A DNA stretch of 64,000 bases, taken from assembly GCF_905220415.1 (NCBI RefSeq), contig NC_059541.1, positions 6,398,501-6,462,500 on the forward strand. Direction: 5' to 3'. Under the pieces are notes generated by a model that was given only the letters and a program-made list of their open reading frames with translations, ran no database searches and was not told the origin of the DNA. Made by a program: the position numbers and the translations under genes. Numbering within the stretch: the stretch's first letter is position 1; each line of letters starts with the position of its first letter. This DNA is from Colias croceus (taxonomy: Eukaryota; Arthropoda; Insecta; Lepidoptera; Pieridae). This document shows positions 36,401-47,419 of the stretch, piece by piece.

Positions 36401-39187
36401 CGTGGCCCCTTAGCGCGTGCGTCACCAGATGGTGAGGCCAACTGACAGGCAACCTGTCGCGCAACGGATCGCCTCGGTCCGTTGACCGTGCTCGAGATCA
36501 CGGCCTGATACGAGACTCGCTATCAGTTGGGATTTTATAATGCCCAAATCCGCTATTTCCCCACATAACATGCTTTTGATTTATTCAGTGTAATTATAAG
36601 CCAGCCTTTGCAGCCTTTTTTTGTTTTATGGCAACTGCTATTTGAATATGTTTGTTAAATTACCCGACCACGTGGTGAAGTTAAATCATAGCTTTATATA
36701 AGACGTACACAGTGTTTATATGATTCGACTTTAAGATGCAATGAAAATGACCTTCTTTAAGTTGAATGGGATATAAAATTAAACTTGATCAACGTTAAAT
36801 GTTATCAGTTTTATTTTCCAAATACATAATATGTACCTAAACGTATCTAGTTTTTAGTGCTTTATTTGTGTTGTAAACGGATACGATTACAAGATACCAA
36901 AAGAAAGTATTCAACTAAATTCAAATTCAAATTCAAATTATATTTATTGCAAGAATGTAGTTACAAATTATAGATGTTTTCATTACAATATTATGTGGCT
37001 AATACATTCTACCCATTTATTGGGTGTGCAAATATTAAAAAAGAAAGTTGATTAGTTTAATTATTTAAATGTACACACAATTCAATTTTCACAATTACGC
37101 GAACGCACTACGATTTACACGATTATATCACTACACACTTCACTTATCACACACAATTCAGTTTACACTACTTCAAAGTCATAAATTCTTCAATGTCATA
37201 AAATTGTTTTACCATTAACCAGTTCGTCAGTTTATTTTTGAAAAGATTTACTGGTAGTTCCTTGAAATTGTCCGGTATTTTATTATATATTTTAATAGCC
37301 ATAAATGTTACACTGTTTTTAGCTTTGTTGATTCTACACGTTGGGAAATGTAATTTGTTTTGGTATCTTGTCAACATATGCGAATTTACTTCTCCTTTCT
37401 TCTTAAAGTATTCCGGGTGATATTTTACAAATAAACATACTTCTCTTATGTACATGCAAGTTAAAGTAAGGATCCGTAATTTACTAAACAGAGGTCTACA
37501 ACTGTCTCTTTGGTTCAAACCGCACAGAGCTCTGATACATTTTTGCTAAAAGCTAGATCAAATTTAATGTTCGTTATAAATTAGTTGATAAATTCATCTC
37601 TTTTGTAAAGTCCGTTAAAATGTTAATCAATAAATATATTAAAATCAGTTTCATTAAGTTCAAACTGTTATTGACCCTAACGTATAACGAACTTGAGGTT
37701 AGCATTTAATAGACACCTTTTTACGTTGAAATGGCGTGTTTTCATGTTTTTCTTTAACGAAAGTACCTATGCAGCGTAAAGAAGCGTATAAGGGCACGCT
37801 AGAGTAAAGAAGGGTGTAGGTGGGCAGTGACCCTGTGCTACCTACTTGGAGGCAGCGAGCGGAAGGGTCGTGCCAGGTGCTATTACATCTGCCGTCTTGG
37901 CGTACCCTCAGCCGACAAGCTAACACCCAGTACTTCTTGTAAAATTGTACCACGTTGTTATGCTCCATCGCCCTGCCTTCACCGTTAGGAATATAGACGC
38001 ATCTACCTTTATAGGTTCACTGACTTAATGTGGTCTAATGATGATGTGCCATGATATCGTGGTCAGTTTTGTATGATAAGATGGTTTTAAAATATACAAG
38101 ATGCACAACGTTTCAGCCTATTATAATCTGCAGATTAACAGGAAAAGCGGAAACATGTAAATCACCAAATTTTGTTATATTTTAAATTGTTTATATTAAG
38201 GATACTAAAGATAATTCATACTATATTTAACATAACTGTTAACATTGACCCTAATAAATCGTTATTGATTATGAATATCGATCTCAAAACTCCTTTCATA
38301 ACAATTGGTTCGTTTCTCCGTCCCTAGCAAAATTTGCAGCTGTGCCCTTGACTAGAAGACGTAAGATGTAAATTACTATTATATTCCCGCTATTGTGCCC
38401 AAAGCTACGCAACACAAAGATGCAGACGGGGACGCAATGCACAAATCTGGCAGCTGGCAGTTTTCCTTCCTTATTCTCAGACAACAATAGTAGCTAGTAT
38501 TGTGCAAAATGTAACGCGATTTTTTGGGACCCCTTCAATATTGTACCGGCAAGATTGCGATTGACTCGGCCATTTTTGGTCATATCGGTCGATCGTCATT
38601 CACAGTACGATGAGTGTTTTACTGGATCTAAATAAAAACAAACGCAAGGACGCTAAGATGCAAGGTGCTCGTGCCACCTGTCTGTATCAAGTAATTATCT
38701 CACAACAGATGCGCTTTACCTGCGTCCGCGTACCTCGCTCGGCGTATCCTTGTATTAAAAGAATGCCATAAAATAAAAAATCGTAACTTTATGAATGTAC
38801 CTTTATTAAGTGATTATTCTAGTGTTTTTAAATGTTATTTCGCAGTTAAAAAAACATATTGAGTAGATCTGTTATACTAAATACATTGTTTCTTTGTTAA
38901 CAGAAACTGAGCTTCTACTAGTACCACCATCTCTGATTGCTGTGGCGTGCATCACAGCCGCTGCCCGAGGTCTAAGAGTACGTATGTCTGTGAGTGACCT
39001 GTGTTTGCTCACGAGATCGCCGCCTGTTGCTGCAGAATTGGTGGCAAGACACGTGGAAAGAGTCCTTGCTAGGGAGACCCAAGCTCCAGAACCAAGGGCC
39101 AGACACGTTCAACCCGTGAAGCAAACGACATCAGACCAGACCCAACTCCCCGACACGCCCACAGATGTCCAAGATGTTCGTTTTTGA
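27434..39187 (+). CDS. CycD: G1/S-specific cyclin D, 4 coding exons
   Basis: Activator of CDK4/6 that drives G1 progression through Rb phosphorylation. Exons: 27434-27667, 29089-29304, 31396-31552 and 38904-39187, together 891 bases for 296 residues. Residues 3-7 read LSCGE, fitting the LxCxE Rb-binding motif of D cyclins at its usual N-terminal place. The cyclin box starts at MRKVVTTWMLEVCEEQQCEE and runs through FPLAVSYVDRFLA, LQLLAVTALLVASKFRQ and LCAYTDNSVFPHEV; exon 3 has QRMNWQLSIATAFDFVE. The C-terminal end DTPTDVQDVRF resembles the vertebrate cyclin D1 phosphodegron/export end (TPTDVRDV), with the Thr-Pro kept. Starting at the LxCxE Met fits the family. Intron 3 is 7.35 kb and rich in transposons. 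Firm identification. Confidence 0.95.
28855..28897. repeat. Perfect 15-bp-stem hairpin in cyclin D intron 1
   Basis: ACATACTACGTGTGA (28855-28869), a 13-base loop, then its exact reverse complement (28883-28897). The stem contains TACGTG, a bHLH-PAS-like core. Confidence 0.85.
29453..29652. mobile_element. Foldback MITE in cyclin D intron 2
   Basis: Inverted arms contain TCCGAGACGGGCCGCAGACC, then GCAAAGTGCAAA, and further in TTCTATGAACATCTATGAAAT; the right arm carries an extra ~25 bp. Total about 200 bp, GC-rich in an AT-rich intron. Target duplication uncertain. Confidence 0.75.
29760..30130. other. GC-richer segment in cyclin D intron 2
   Basis: Moderate GC and a 94-codon open frame (29761-30045) without recognisable protein similarity. 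It contains GATTGGCTGAGTCA (CCAAT-box and AP-1/CNC-like words). Possible enhancer; coding is unlikely. Confidence 0.3.
30478..30505. repeat. TAAG microsatellite
   Basis: About five tandem GTAA/TAAG units in cyclin D intron 2. Confidence 0.7.
32395..32548 (+). mobile_element. 3' end of a non-LTR retrotransposon or derived SINE
   Basis: Contains GGGGTCGCCTGGTAGAGATC, then an imperfect hairpin CACTCTGAAGTGATAAGGCC, and a terminal AAATAAATAAATAAAT, a layout seen at the 3' ends of many lepidopteran LINEs. 5'-truncated; cyclin D intron 3. Confidence 0.65.
32772..34001. mobile_element. hAT-like DNA transposon carrying a minisatellite
   Basis: Ends CATGGGCGTAGC and its inverse GCTACGCCCATG are flanked by the 8-bp duplication GACATACG (32764-32771 and 34002-34009). 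Subterminal GGTGGGGCA words also occur in inverted orientation. The interior has no transposase but includes the 12-bp repeat array at 33301-33883. Eight-base duplication favours the hAT superfamily. Confidence 0.8.
33301..33894. repeat. 12-bp minisatellite, about 48 units, with end hairpin
   Basis: Unit TTCGCGAATGCC and close variants (TTCGCAAATGCC, ATCGCGAATGCC). Because the unit is a multiple of three and lacks stops, several frames on both strands stay open for 160-270 codons (for example MPSR or ANAF repeats); these are not evidence of a gene. Most units contain the palindrome TTCGCGAA or one-base variants. The array ends in a perfect 12-bp stem (33866-33877 with 33883-33894) containing GCCGGCGG. 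Confidence 0.95.
34050..34613. mobile_element. Long-TIR MITE with TA target
   Basis: Arms of roughly 180 bp start GTTCAGGATACATCGCCCAT and are closely matched in inverted orientation, with several differences. TA flanks both ends (34048-34049, 34614-34615). No ORF; cyclin D intron 3. Confidence 0.8.
35755..35925. promoter_or_regulatory. CpG-rich island in cyclin D intron 3
   Basis: Abrupt GC-rich block in AT-rich intron with a CRE-like GACGTC and CAGCTG. It includes a 40-codon ORF at about 35791 (MPTMREDVPQPLC...) of no known similarity. Candidate enhancer or alternative promoter, not demonstrated. Confidence 0.35.
36355..36535. promoter_or_regulatory. Second CpG-rich island in cyclin D intron 3
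   Basis: GC-rich stretch with E-box-like CAGATG and the inverted repeat GACAGGCAACCTGTC at about 36435. No coding frame recognised. Confidence 0.3.
36913..37545 (-). pseudogene. 5'-truncated non-LTR retrotransposon, C-terminus of ORF2
   Basis: A minus-strand frame (37168-37518, 116 codons) matches the extreme C-terminal tail of jockey/CR1-like reverse transcriptases of Lepidoptera: LTLTCMYIREVCLFVKYHP, FMAIKIYNKIPDNFKELPV, FKNKLTNWL, and FYDIEEF. The 3' UTR runs left to a TTTGAA repeat tail at 36913-36935. The catalytic part is missing, so it cannot move by itself. In cyclin D intron 3. Confidence 0.8.
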
Positions 39188-41698
39188 TTTTATATTCAGG
39201 CTAAAGTTCAATAAGTGTCTTTTTGCATCATTGTCGTGAGGTAAAAAAGCTAATCAAATATGAATGAGGATTGTTTATCGGATACGTATGCTTTAGTAAA
39301 TTGTTATTTTTGTTCTTAAAATCTTGATTGATAATTGGCAATTAAGTACTCAAATCTCAAACTCAATATTCTCATTGCCTCTATGACATAGATATGAAGT
39401 TAACACGTATAAGTCAATTGATCTCATCGGCATTGATGGAATCAGTTTCTAAAGATTTCATTGTTACATTTTTTTCGTCTTGCACCTGGGCGTACAACAA
39501 AAGTTTTTGGTTGAAAAACAGTTTATTTATTTTGTTTTTCTCAATAGTACGGACCTAACGTCGCAAAAACGTCCATTGATCTCAAATTATTATTTAAAAG
39601 CACTAGTGTAGATTTGTGTTATTTATTAATGGTATATTTGTTAATATTAGGTACATTATTTATTATAGATCAGTTTGACGGTGTTTCAAATAATGGAGTT
39701 GTAAGCTATATTAGGTATAAGGATTTTTTTTTTGTAAATTATGATCTCTGATTACTCCAAAAAATTATACATAGTAAGACTGTTTTCGTCTCAAGCATTT
39801 TCTAGCCAAATATTCGAAATGTACGCGTCCATTTTTGGAGGACATATTATGACATTGTTATGTACGTAATATTTGTATAAATTTAATACATAAAATTAAT
39901 AGTTTCAATGTATAAAAGACATTATTATGATGATTATTTTGTGTCATAGTAAATCATAATTTATTATTGAAATAGGATCTCAGTTAGCGAATTCCAAATA
40001 AACAATGAAATGTCTGTAAAGAATAATGTGTTTAGTTTTTAGTTTTACTGATTTGAGTGAAAATGTTAAAGTATGTAATGTTTATTTAGGTCGATGTTAA
40101 GTTTTAGTAAATTCTAGTCACATGTTTTACACATTCCTGTTATCGACCAAACTTATTCGTAGATTTAATTACTAATATAATACTTTATTTGTATTTAGAT
40201 ATATAAGCCGCGACAATTTGCCTTTCACATTTAATTTGGACAGTAAAAGCACTATTTTTATTGCCTAAGAATATTTTTCGCCCTTTAATAATGAAGTACA
40301 CTTTGTACGTTGTATTGTTTCTGAAAATTTAACTAGGGCAACCAAAATTGTACCCACTCCCGGTTTTAGTTGTTGATAGGTGTATGATATGTTATTTGTA
40401 ATACTCATTAAATATCTTCGAACTAGTGGAGGCAAATTGAAACCTTCATAAATAATTGATTTATATCTTTCGTTAGTTTAATGTGTTGTGTAAAGTTAAA
40501 CATTAAGTAGAGGGAATTGAAGCATCGAAGTGGCACGGCGTGTCTATTGTCTATCGTTACGCTGTCTTGATTAAGCTAATTAATACAACCGATAGCAAAG
40601 CTCTTGAAAATTTCCAAAAAAATATGAAAGTTCATGTTAAAGGCTCTTCATTAACTCAAGATTCGTTCCTTGATTATTATGTGTTACCAAAACCCACTGA
40701 ACTAGCAATGTTAACGTATTTTACCTTCACTATAAATATATAATTATGAAACATTTAATTGAAGGGCTTTTTAAAAAAGGATTTTGTTTTTGGCACATAA
40801 TATGTAAAAATAAAGCACAAATATTTTTTGTTTATATACTTTTATGTTAGTTGCTACAACTAAGTTAGGCTAACTTAAGGTGTACAGTTATGCTGAAATG
40901 TTGTGAAGTTTCCTAAAAGAAATAAAATGTAAAAACACGAATGAAGTATTTTTTTCATCCTATCAAGTCATCATAATTAATTTTCATCGACTTCATAAGG
41001 AAATATTGAATTTCCTCTATTATAATTTATACCACTCAATTAGGTTTCCCATTCCATGGTTTAAAAGGAGCTCTCGTATAAACTGCCGAGCTTATATTTA
41101 CGTACCTACCTATGTATTATATTTTTTTCATTTTTTGTGACCTACTAACTACAATAACAATATCAATAACAATTAACCTTAAAACTTATTTTTAATAAGT
41201 CGATGTTTCAAACAAAAATCAAACAATAAAGACTTTTTTTTCTTATTTGAAAGTGATAGAGACAATACACTCATTTCTATAATTCAAATTATATTTACTT
41301 CTCTAAGTAAGGAGAATTATGTTCAGCTTTAAAACTGTTTCAGTTATTAGGTACAATAAACATCGTTAGTAAATAAATTAAAACAAAGTTAGTGTGAAAA
41401 GACCTGAGAATAACTCTGTTGACGTGACAATGCGCTGGACGAACTCGCGTTTAATTTTTTTCTAATAGGTAAGTCATGTATAAATAACATTTAATTCTAT
41501 GAAAGCTGTCTGTGATCAGGACCGTAAGCCTTCAAAAAATATCATTTTCTAGTACTTCTAGTACTTACCTATTTCACATTTAAAAATTGATGAAATACAA
41601 AAAAAAAAAATTAAACATTGATGTCTGAATAGTGAAGTATGAACTAATGCAGAAGAAGATTCAGCTTTCAAATGCCTGATCAAATTCTAACTAGGTAC

Positions 41699-41772
41699 AA
41701 ACATGTACATACAAGTTGTATACAGTGTATACAAATAATTGTAGTGTATGTGACTTGTACATATACATGTTT
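41699..41772. repeat. Imperfect foldback with inner palindrome
   Basis: The arm AAACATGTACATACAAGT pairs with ACTTGTACATATACATGTTT, with TGTATACAGTGTATACA between. Could be a tiny MITE or a structured RNA; no further support. Confidence 0.5.
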
Positions 41773-42376
41773 CATAAAGATTTCAGATAAATAAAACCGG
41801 AGTAACAGCTGGACCTTTGTACCTGTCTACGTATAGGTATTACTTATATGTATTCGTATTTTGTTTTGTAAGACCCTAGAACCAGTCAGCATTGATAATA
41901 AGAAGGAAAAAATATATACTTACTATAACATATTAGTCGTAATATTATTAAAGTATCTGGTAAGTTATTTTAATAGTTTAGTCAGTTTATTGTAGGTATC
42001 TTCAATATGAAATTTCAAATATGTTCAATTATGAAATTCATTATAGTGAGTAAAGCTCCTTGGATGATAGAGTTGAACAAAAATATGGTTCTTTTTCTGT
42101 TTATGATAATATAAATTGAATTATTTGAAAAAAAAAAACTAATCGATAGGCGGGTACGTCTATCATCGACAATAAACACGGTAAAAAAATTAAAGATTTT
42201 TGGGAGACTGTCTCCTCGTGATTTCACTCGCTTCAAAGTTCAAAGTGTGTTAAACGTCGGGCTATTAATATTATGAATAAATCGTGTCTAAAATCCGTTA
42301 AAGTCTTTAATTTCTAAAGGTTTAAAACTCGTGTAAATTTAATCAAACACAACTTAAAAGATGAAACAACGTGTAA

Positions 42377-42436
42377 AGCGACATCTTGCAGAAATGAGTG
42401 TAAACTTTTTTAAAAGCTTCTGTAGATGTCGCTTTT
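42377..42436. repeat. Hairpin-forming segment
   Basis: AAAGCGACATCTTGCAGAA pairs with TTCTGTAGATGTCGCTTT, leaving a loop of about 20 bases. The size is that of a miRNA precursor but I recognise no miRNA. Confidence 0.45.
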
Positions 42437-42995
42437 TCGTTTATTGTCGGTAGTTATTTTTGGGGATGTAACCCTGTTTTCAGTACCATCCGGTTCCCTT
42501 CATATTGGACAGATGGCGCTATAAACATAGTATTTACATAGTACAGTATAGTTACAATACTGTATGGATCAGTATAGATATTAGCGGTATTCCAGTCATA
42601 GTGGCATACGTCCAAAATTGTTTTAAAGATAGACGAAATAAAAATAGATATACATTTTCATTCTTTATAAAAATGTGTTTTATATCGATATCGGTTGTAA
42701 ACACATTATTTTATAGAAATATTATAGTACCTATTACAGAAAGCTTTAAATATATTAAATAATTTTAATATATTTATTTGGTGTCTCCATCTCATCTAGT
42801 TATGCACCTATACTTGAGCAGTCAACAGCAGCAGTTGTGTCAAAAATATTCAGCTTTCCTGAATATACTTACTTACTTTCAAAGTTCAATTGATAATGTA
42901 AAATGTTCGGTGTTCGGTTTTATTTTCTATACTGGTCTACTGACTGAGTTTTTCCGGTATTTTATTGCATATGTAAATAATCAACTTTATGTTAA

Positions 42996-43041
42996 TACTT
43001 GCTTTCCACCCGCGGCTTCGCCCGCTTTATCTAAAACCTAG
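42996..43041 (-). mobile_element. Helitron-like 3'-end fragment
   Basis: CTTTCCACCCGCGGCTTCGC followed by CCGC is the reversed end of the family B elements found elsewhere in this window. Only the end remains. Confidence 0.5.
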
Positions 43042-43332
43042 TAAATTATATACAAAAACCTTCCTCTTTCTGATTTATTTCAGCTTAAAATGTTATTCTT
43101 ATAATGTTATACTTAAAACGTAAATTACGTCTCATATGATAAAATTATTACTTAAATAAATAAGTAGGTAAAGTAGGCTTACGAAATGAATCGTGAATTC
43201 ATTTAAATATTACAATCGTATGAAATTAAAATCGTTAGAAATGTTTTTAATTTTTGTTGTTTTTCACAAAGGAAAATTATTATCTACTGACATAATAAAT
43301 CAATAAAATAAATTTTATCATGTCCATCTGGT

Positions 43333-43590
43333 TTAATTTGTCGCCAATTCCGAATACACACTTGGTTTGATCGGACTACAGCAAACAGATATCTTCAGGG
43401 GCTTCCACAATTTCTGGCGATCGAAAAAGCTAAGCGAGGAACACTCGGGGCGTCGGGACAAACACACCGTCTCGGGGGAGCCGCTCATTAGTTGTTCAAA
43501 CACGCCGTCGGCCACTTTGACAAGCAGCGTGTAGGACCTCGGTCCGCTAGGTAGAGACCCAGCTTCCCCTTCACTGATCTTAGGTTGGTT
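43333..43590 (-). other. Exon-like open frame, unrecognised
   Basis: Minus-strand frame open from about 43590 to a TAA at 43333. Its GC- and CpG-rich codon usage contrasts with AT-rich flanks. The translation includes SGPRSYTLLVKVADGVFEQL, SPETVCLSRRPECSSL, and FFDRQKLWKPLKISVCC. No domain recognised. A potential acceptor AG lies near 43575, so it could be a terminal exon whose partners I did not find, or an old coding remnant. Confidence 0.3.
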
Positions 43591-45038
43591 CTAGCTATCG
43601 AAATTCCACTTGGCAAATAGACGCGTTTGTTTATTTACTGTTTGGCTACGGAAATTAATAGTGAAATTTTACGTTAGCATGTACAACTATGTAGGTATTT
43701 GGTGTAGTAGGTATTTAGAAATTTCAAACATACCTAATTAATATGATTTGCACAAATAGGGACGAAGAAATTTTAATTATAATGAGGTTTTATTCTTTCA
43801 CAATGTGAATCAAATAAATACTACGCTAAACCATGGAACCATTTCAGAATTTTCTCTTATTGTGTTATTAAATAAAATGATTTTTAATTTAATAAGACAA
43901 TAGGCATATTATATTATATTTCCTTAAAATATATTCATAAGAATTCGATATTTTGAGCTCTTTGCAATGTGATAACTTAATTAACTTAACTATTGTTGCG
44001 GAACATTCAAAAGCAGCTTAAAGCTTTGTAAGCTCGGTGCAGTAAATGACATAATAAGATTAAGATGAATATTGCAGTAATTTATATTCTATGGTATGCT
44101 AGAAGGCAATGCCATCAAAAAATATTATTATTCAGTTACAAAATATTCAGAAAATACATCTGTTTTGGTTTTCCCAAAACGCGTTAAATCAAAGTTTTCA
44201 TTACCTACCCATTCTACCTAATACTTTCTGATTGGATTTATAAAGTCATTTTGAGCACTTACTTCATAAAAGCACTTGAAAAAGATTTATACATATCAAA
44301 TCTAAAACTTAATGATTGATATGAAGCTGAAAACCAGCTAAGTTAATCCTGATGTTTTTTATTTACTAAGTACCTATACTTGAACAAGGAATTGCATATT
44401 ACTTTTTTTTGTATTTAATAGTAGATAAGTATTAAGAAGTTATCAATGAAACTTTAAAATTTATATGACTTATCTCAGAACATTCACGAATACTGTAATG
44501 AAAAATAAATATATTACCTATTAATGTCTTTTAATGTGTGTTCTGCAATAAATTAATTGATTTCACTTTGAAAATAAAAAACTTTGGTAGGTAGGTATAT
44601 TGATAAATATTTTCGTGTCTTTTTTTCTAAAGACTAAACAGGCACTGACGTTGTCGCAGTTAGGTACATTTAATTTTTCATTATGTACTTTTTCCGACAT
44701 TGACGAGAATACCATGTTGGCAGGGAGTTGGCAATCATGGCGATGGCGGAACTCATCAATCACTGGCTCAGGTGCTGTGCCATCGCACCCACATCGCGAT
44801 TTCCCCTCTCCTCCCTCCTATTTTTCCACCATTACGCTTAAGCCATTTTGGAGCGGGGTCAGTTATTGATACCTACTTTTAAGTTTCTAAAATAATGGTT
44901 TGAAATAAATCGATCTTAATTTGAAAATAACAAGAATCTGTGTTCTTTCTTAATATTACCAACAAATGTTTACGGACCTTATTTTGGATCCTAATGCAAG
45001 ACACATCTAAAATAGTCATCATATCATTGATACAATTT

Positions 45039-45126
45039 TAACCCATTGAGCCCCGGCCAGCGGCCCGATCGGTCCACGACACAATAGATTTTCTATTGTG
45101 TCTGTGATTCCGGGGGCTGAGTTATT
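45039..45126. mobile_element. Tiny MITE-like inverted repeat
   Basis: Ends TAACCCATTGAGCCCCGG and CCGGGGGCTGAGTTA are imperfect inverses, with an inner hairpin GACACAATAGA / TCTATTGTGTC. It may have used TTAA targets; the right flank has degraded to TTATTAA. Confidence 0.5.
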
Positions 45127-46141
45127 AAAGTCGAAAATTGAAAGCTATAATAAGGAACGTGCCAACATTTATTTATTAATTTATATTATTCTACTATAAT
45201 ATTTTAGATGACATAATAAAAATATTGTGCTTTGACCTCATCAAAGCATTAATTTAATCAGAAATTACGGCGTTGTTTGCATCAATTTAATCACCATAAG
45301 AAATCATAAGTCGTTTACTCGTCCGTTAATTAAAAACAGTGAACGAGTGTGGGGACACTTGCAACGCAGCATGTGGCTCAAGGGCGCAAATTGAATTAGG
45401 CGGGGAAGACGCACGCATCCCGGCCATAACCACCGCATTATCAGATTAGATCTCTGCTAGAAGATCACTGCAGGATCGAGTGCATTCATTTTCACTATGA
45501 TTTTTTATAAATACTCTATTTTTTATAAATGCTCCCTCCGGGTCTACATTATAAGACATTTTTTGTTTGATTTTCATATATAAATACATTGCATGAGTTA
45601 TAAGTGGTTTAACGAACAAGTAACACGAAATTCTTATATTTCTAGAGAAGTAGGAACAAGACCACAATAGTGGTTATTGTCATTGTCGTAGATCAATACC
45701 TACTTGTATTAATTTGACGAATTAATTGTGAAATGAGTTATATTGTTAGATAATATGTTTGTTAGGTAACTATATATTTTTTAAACAATATTTTTTTGAA
45801 TAATTGTATTACAGAATAATTAAAATAACACTGAATATTAATTAGGTATTGTATATGATATGTATTGTAGATTTATGGGATGTTAAACGTTCCTTTTATT
45901 TGACTAACGAGTCAAATTTCTCGCATGAAATATCTCTGAATGACTCCTTCGTTTATTGACAATACCAATATAAACAAAGTACTCTGTGGACAATACAGGG
46001 AACTATTGTGGACACTGTTTTGTTTTTCAATGAAGAAGGGTGAATGCCCTGAGCCTTTCCTCGATATCATAAACTTCACCTGTCATCAGGAGGAAGAATC
46101 TACAATTAAATTGTGTGTCATGAATTAAAATATGTAAGTAT

Positions 46142-47145
46142 TGTCGCACCCGGCGGTGTTGAGGGACAGGGAGGTGGAACGAATGGCACCCGCGATTGAG
46201 GACCCACATCCGGCAGAGCAGGTAGAGCTGGGGTTCGGCTTGGTAGATGAGGACACCTATGCCGACGTGGTTGACAGCCACGTCCACAGGGTCTATACGG
46301 ACGGCAGCAAGATTGAGGGTCGCGTTGGAGCCGCCCTTTCCGTATGGAAAGGTGAGGCCGAGACAAAGGCCATTAAGCTTGCGTTGCCACCGTATTGTAC
46401 CGTCTATCAGGCTGAGCTCCTAGCGCTCAAAAGAGCAGTAGACATAGCTTGCAAGAGCGGAGCGGCAAAGGTCGGTGTCCTCAGCGACTCCAGATCGGCA
46501 CTCCAGGCGGTTACCCTGAGTTCCCCTCATCCACTGGCTGTGCAAACACGGGCGGCCCTCCGAAAAGCTGCATTGCAGAGGCGGGAGGTCTCCCTGTTTT
46601 GGATTAAGGCGCACGCAGGGCTTAAGGGGAACGAACGGGCAGACGAGTTAGCCAAGGAGGCCGCCCTGGGGTTGAGGAGGAAACCGGATTACGATCTGTG
46701 TCCTGTTTCATTTGTCAAGCGTATTTTGAGACAGGATACGATCAGCGAATGGGATAGGAGATACGATGTAGGAGGAACGGCCGGAGTCACGAAGCTCTTT
46801 TTTCCAAGCGCTGCTGCTGCATACAAGGTAGTCAGGAAAATGGACATCACACACCACACCACACAAGTACTGACCGGTCACGGCGGATTCGCCTTCTACT
46901 TGAACAGATTCAAGCTGAAGGATAATCCGTCGTGTCTATGTCAGCCTGGAGTTGAGGAGACGGTTCCTCACCTGTTACTCGAGTGTCCAATTTTTGCAAA
47001 AAATAGATATGCTATTGAGCAAAAATTGGGCATGGCGATGACGGGTGAGAATCTGCCTTCCGCCCTGGGGGACAAGTGTAGGGATGCGTTCCTACAATAT
47101 TGTAGAAATATTGTAGTCGTAGTGAACCAAAGGAATAGTGTGTGA
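46142..47145 (+). pseudogene. RNase H and C-terminal part of an R1-type ORF2
   Basis: The open frame enters directly from the truncated 5' junction, so it has no start codon of its own; about 334 codons remain. The RNase H domain retains all four acidic residues in VYTDGSKIEGRVGAA, YQAELLALKRA, LSDSRSALQA and GNERADELAKEAA, plus KAHAGLKGN. The C-terminal zinc-knuckle-like segment CLCQPGVEETVPHLLLECP matches R1-type LINEs. The reverse transcriptase and endonuclease are absent. The undamaged frame suggests a young insertion. Confidence 0.85.
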
Positions 47146-47404
47146 TATTAGTTTAGCTCTTTACTGTGATATAGGAGTAAGTTGAATGTTTTTGTGCCGT
47201 GTTTTTTCTGAATTTTTAAGTAATTATTGTATTTTATTAGTAACTTATACCAGTATTTTTTATTATGTTTTAAAGTTTATATTGTATTTTTATTGTATTT
47301 TTATGTTATTCGTATAAAAAAAAAATTAAGCAAAAAATGTCTCTGGACTATAACCCAGAGGTGGCGCGAACACCCTGTGATGACGGGTGCCATAAAAAAA
47401 AAAA
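46142..47404 (+). mobile_element. 5'-truncated R1-clade non-LTR retrotransposon
   Basis: Insertion flanked by a duplication of at least 11 bp, TATGTAAGTAT (46131-46141 and 47409-47419; extended by ambiguous A residues). The 3' end is GATGACGGGTGCCAT then poly(A). Only the 3' third of the element remains. Intergenic between cyclin D and the homeobox gene. Confidence 0.85.
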
Positions 47405-47419
47405 AAAATATGTAAGTAT

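Larger units (their letters stand above)
39188..46126. other. Gene-poor intergenic region after cyclin D
   Basis: AT-rich. The cyclin D 3' UTR begins it; one candidate poly(A) signal AATAAA is near 39995. Scattered short hairpins, Helitron and MITE scraps, and one exon-like open frame (43333-43590) are listed separately. Open frames at 40540, 42505, 42778 and 44600 lack coding character. Confidence 0.55.

Noticed and set aside
40540..40743. 67-codon ORF after cyclin D
   Set aside because: Falls in probable 3' UTR or intergenic DNA without family similarity.
44600..44882. Overlapping plus and minus ORFs near 44.7 kb
   Set aside because: No domain, no splice context, and three overlapping frames of similar length suggest a composition effect.
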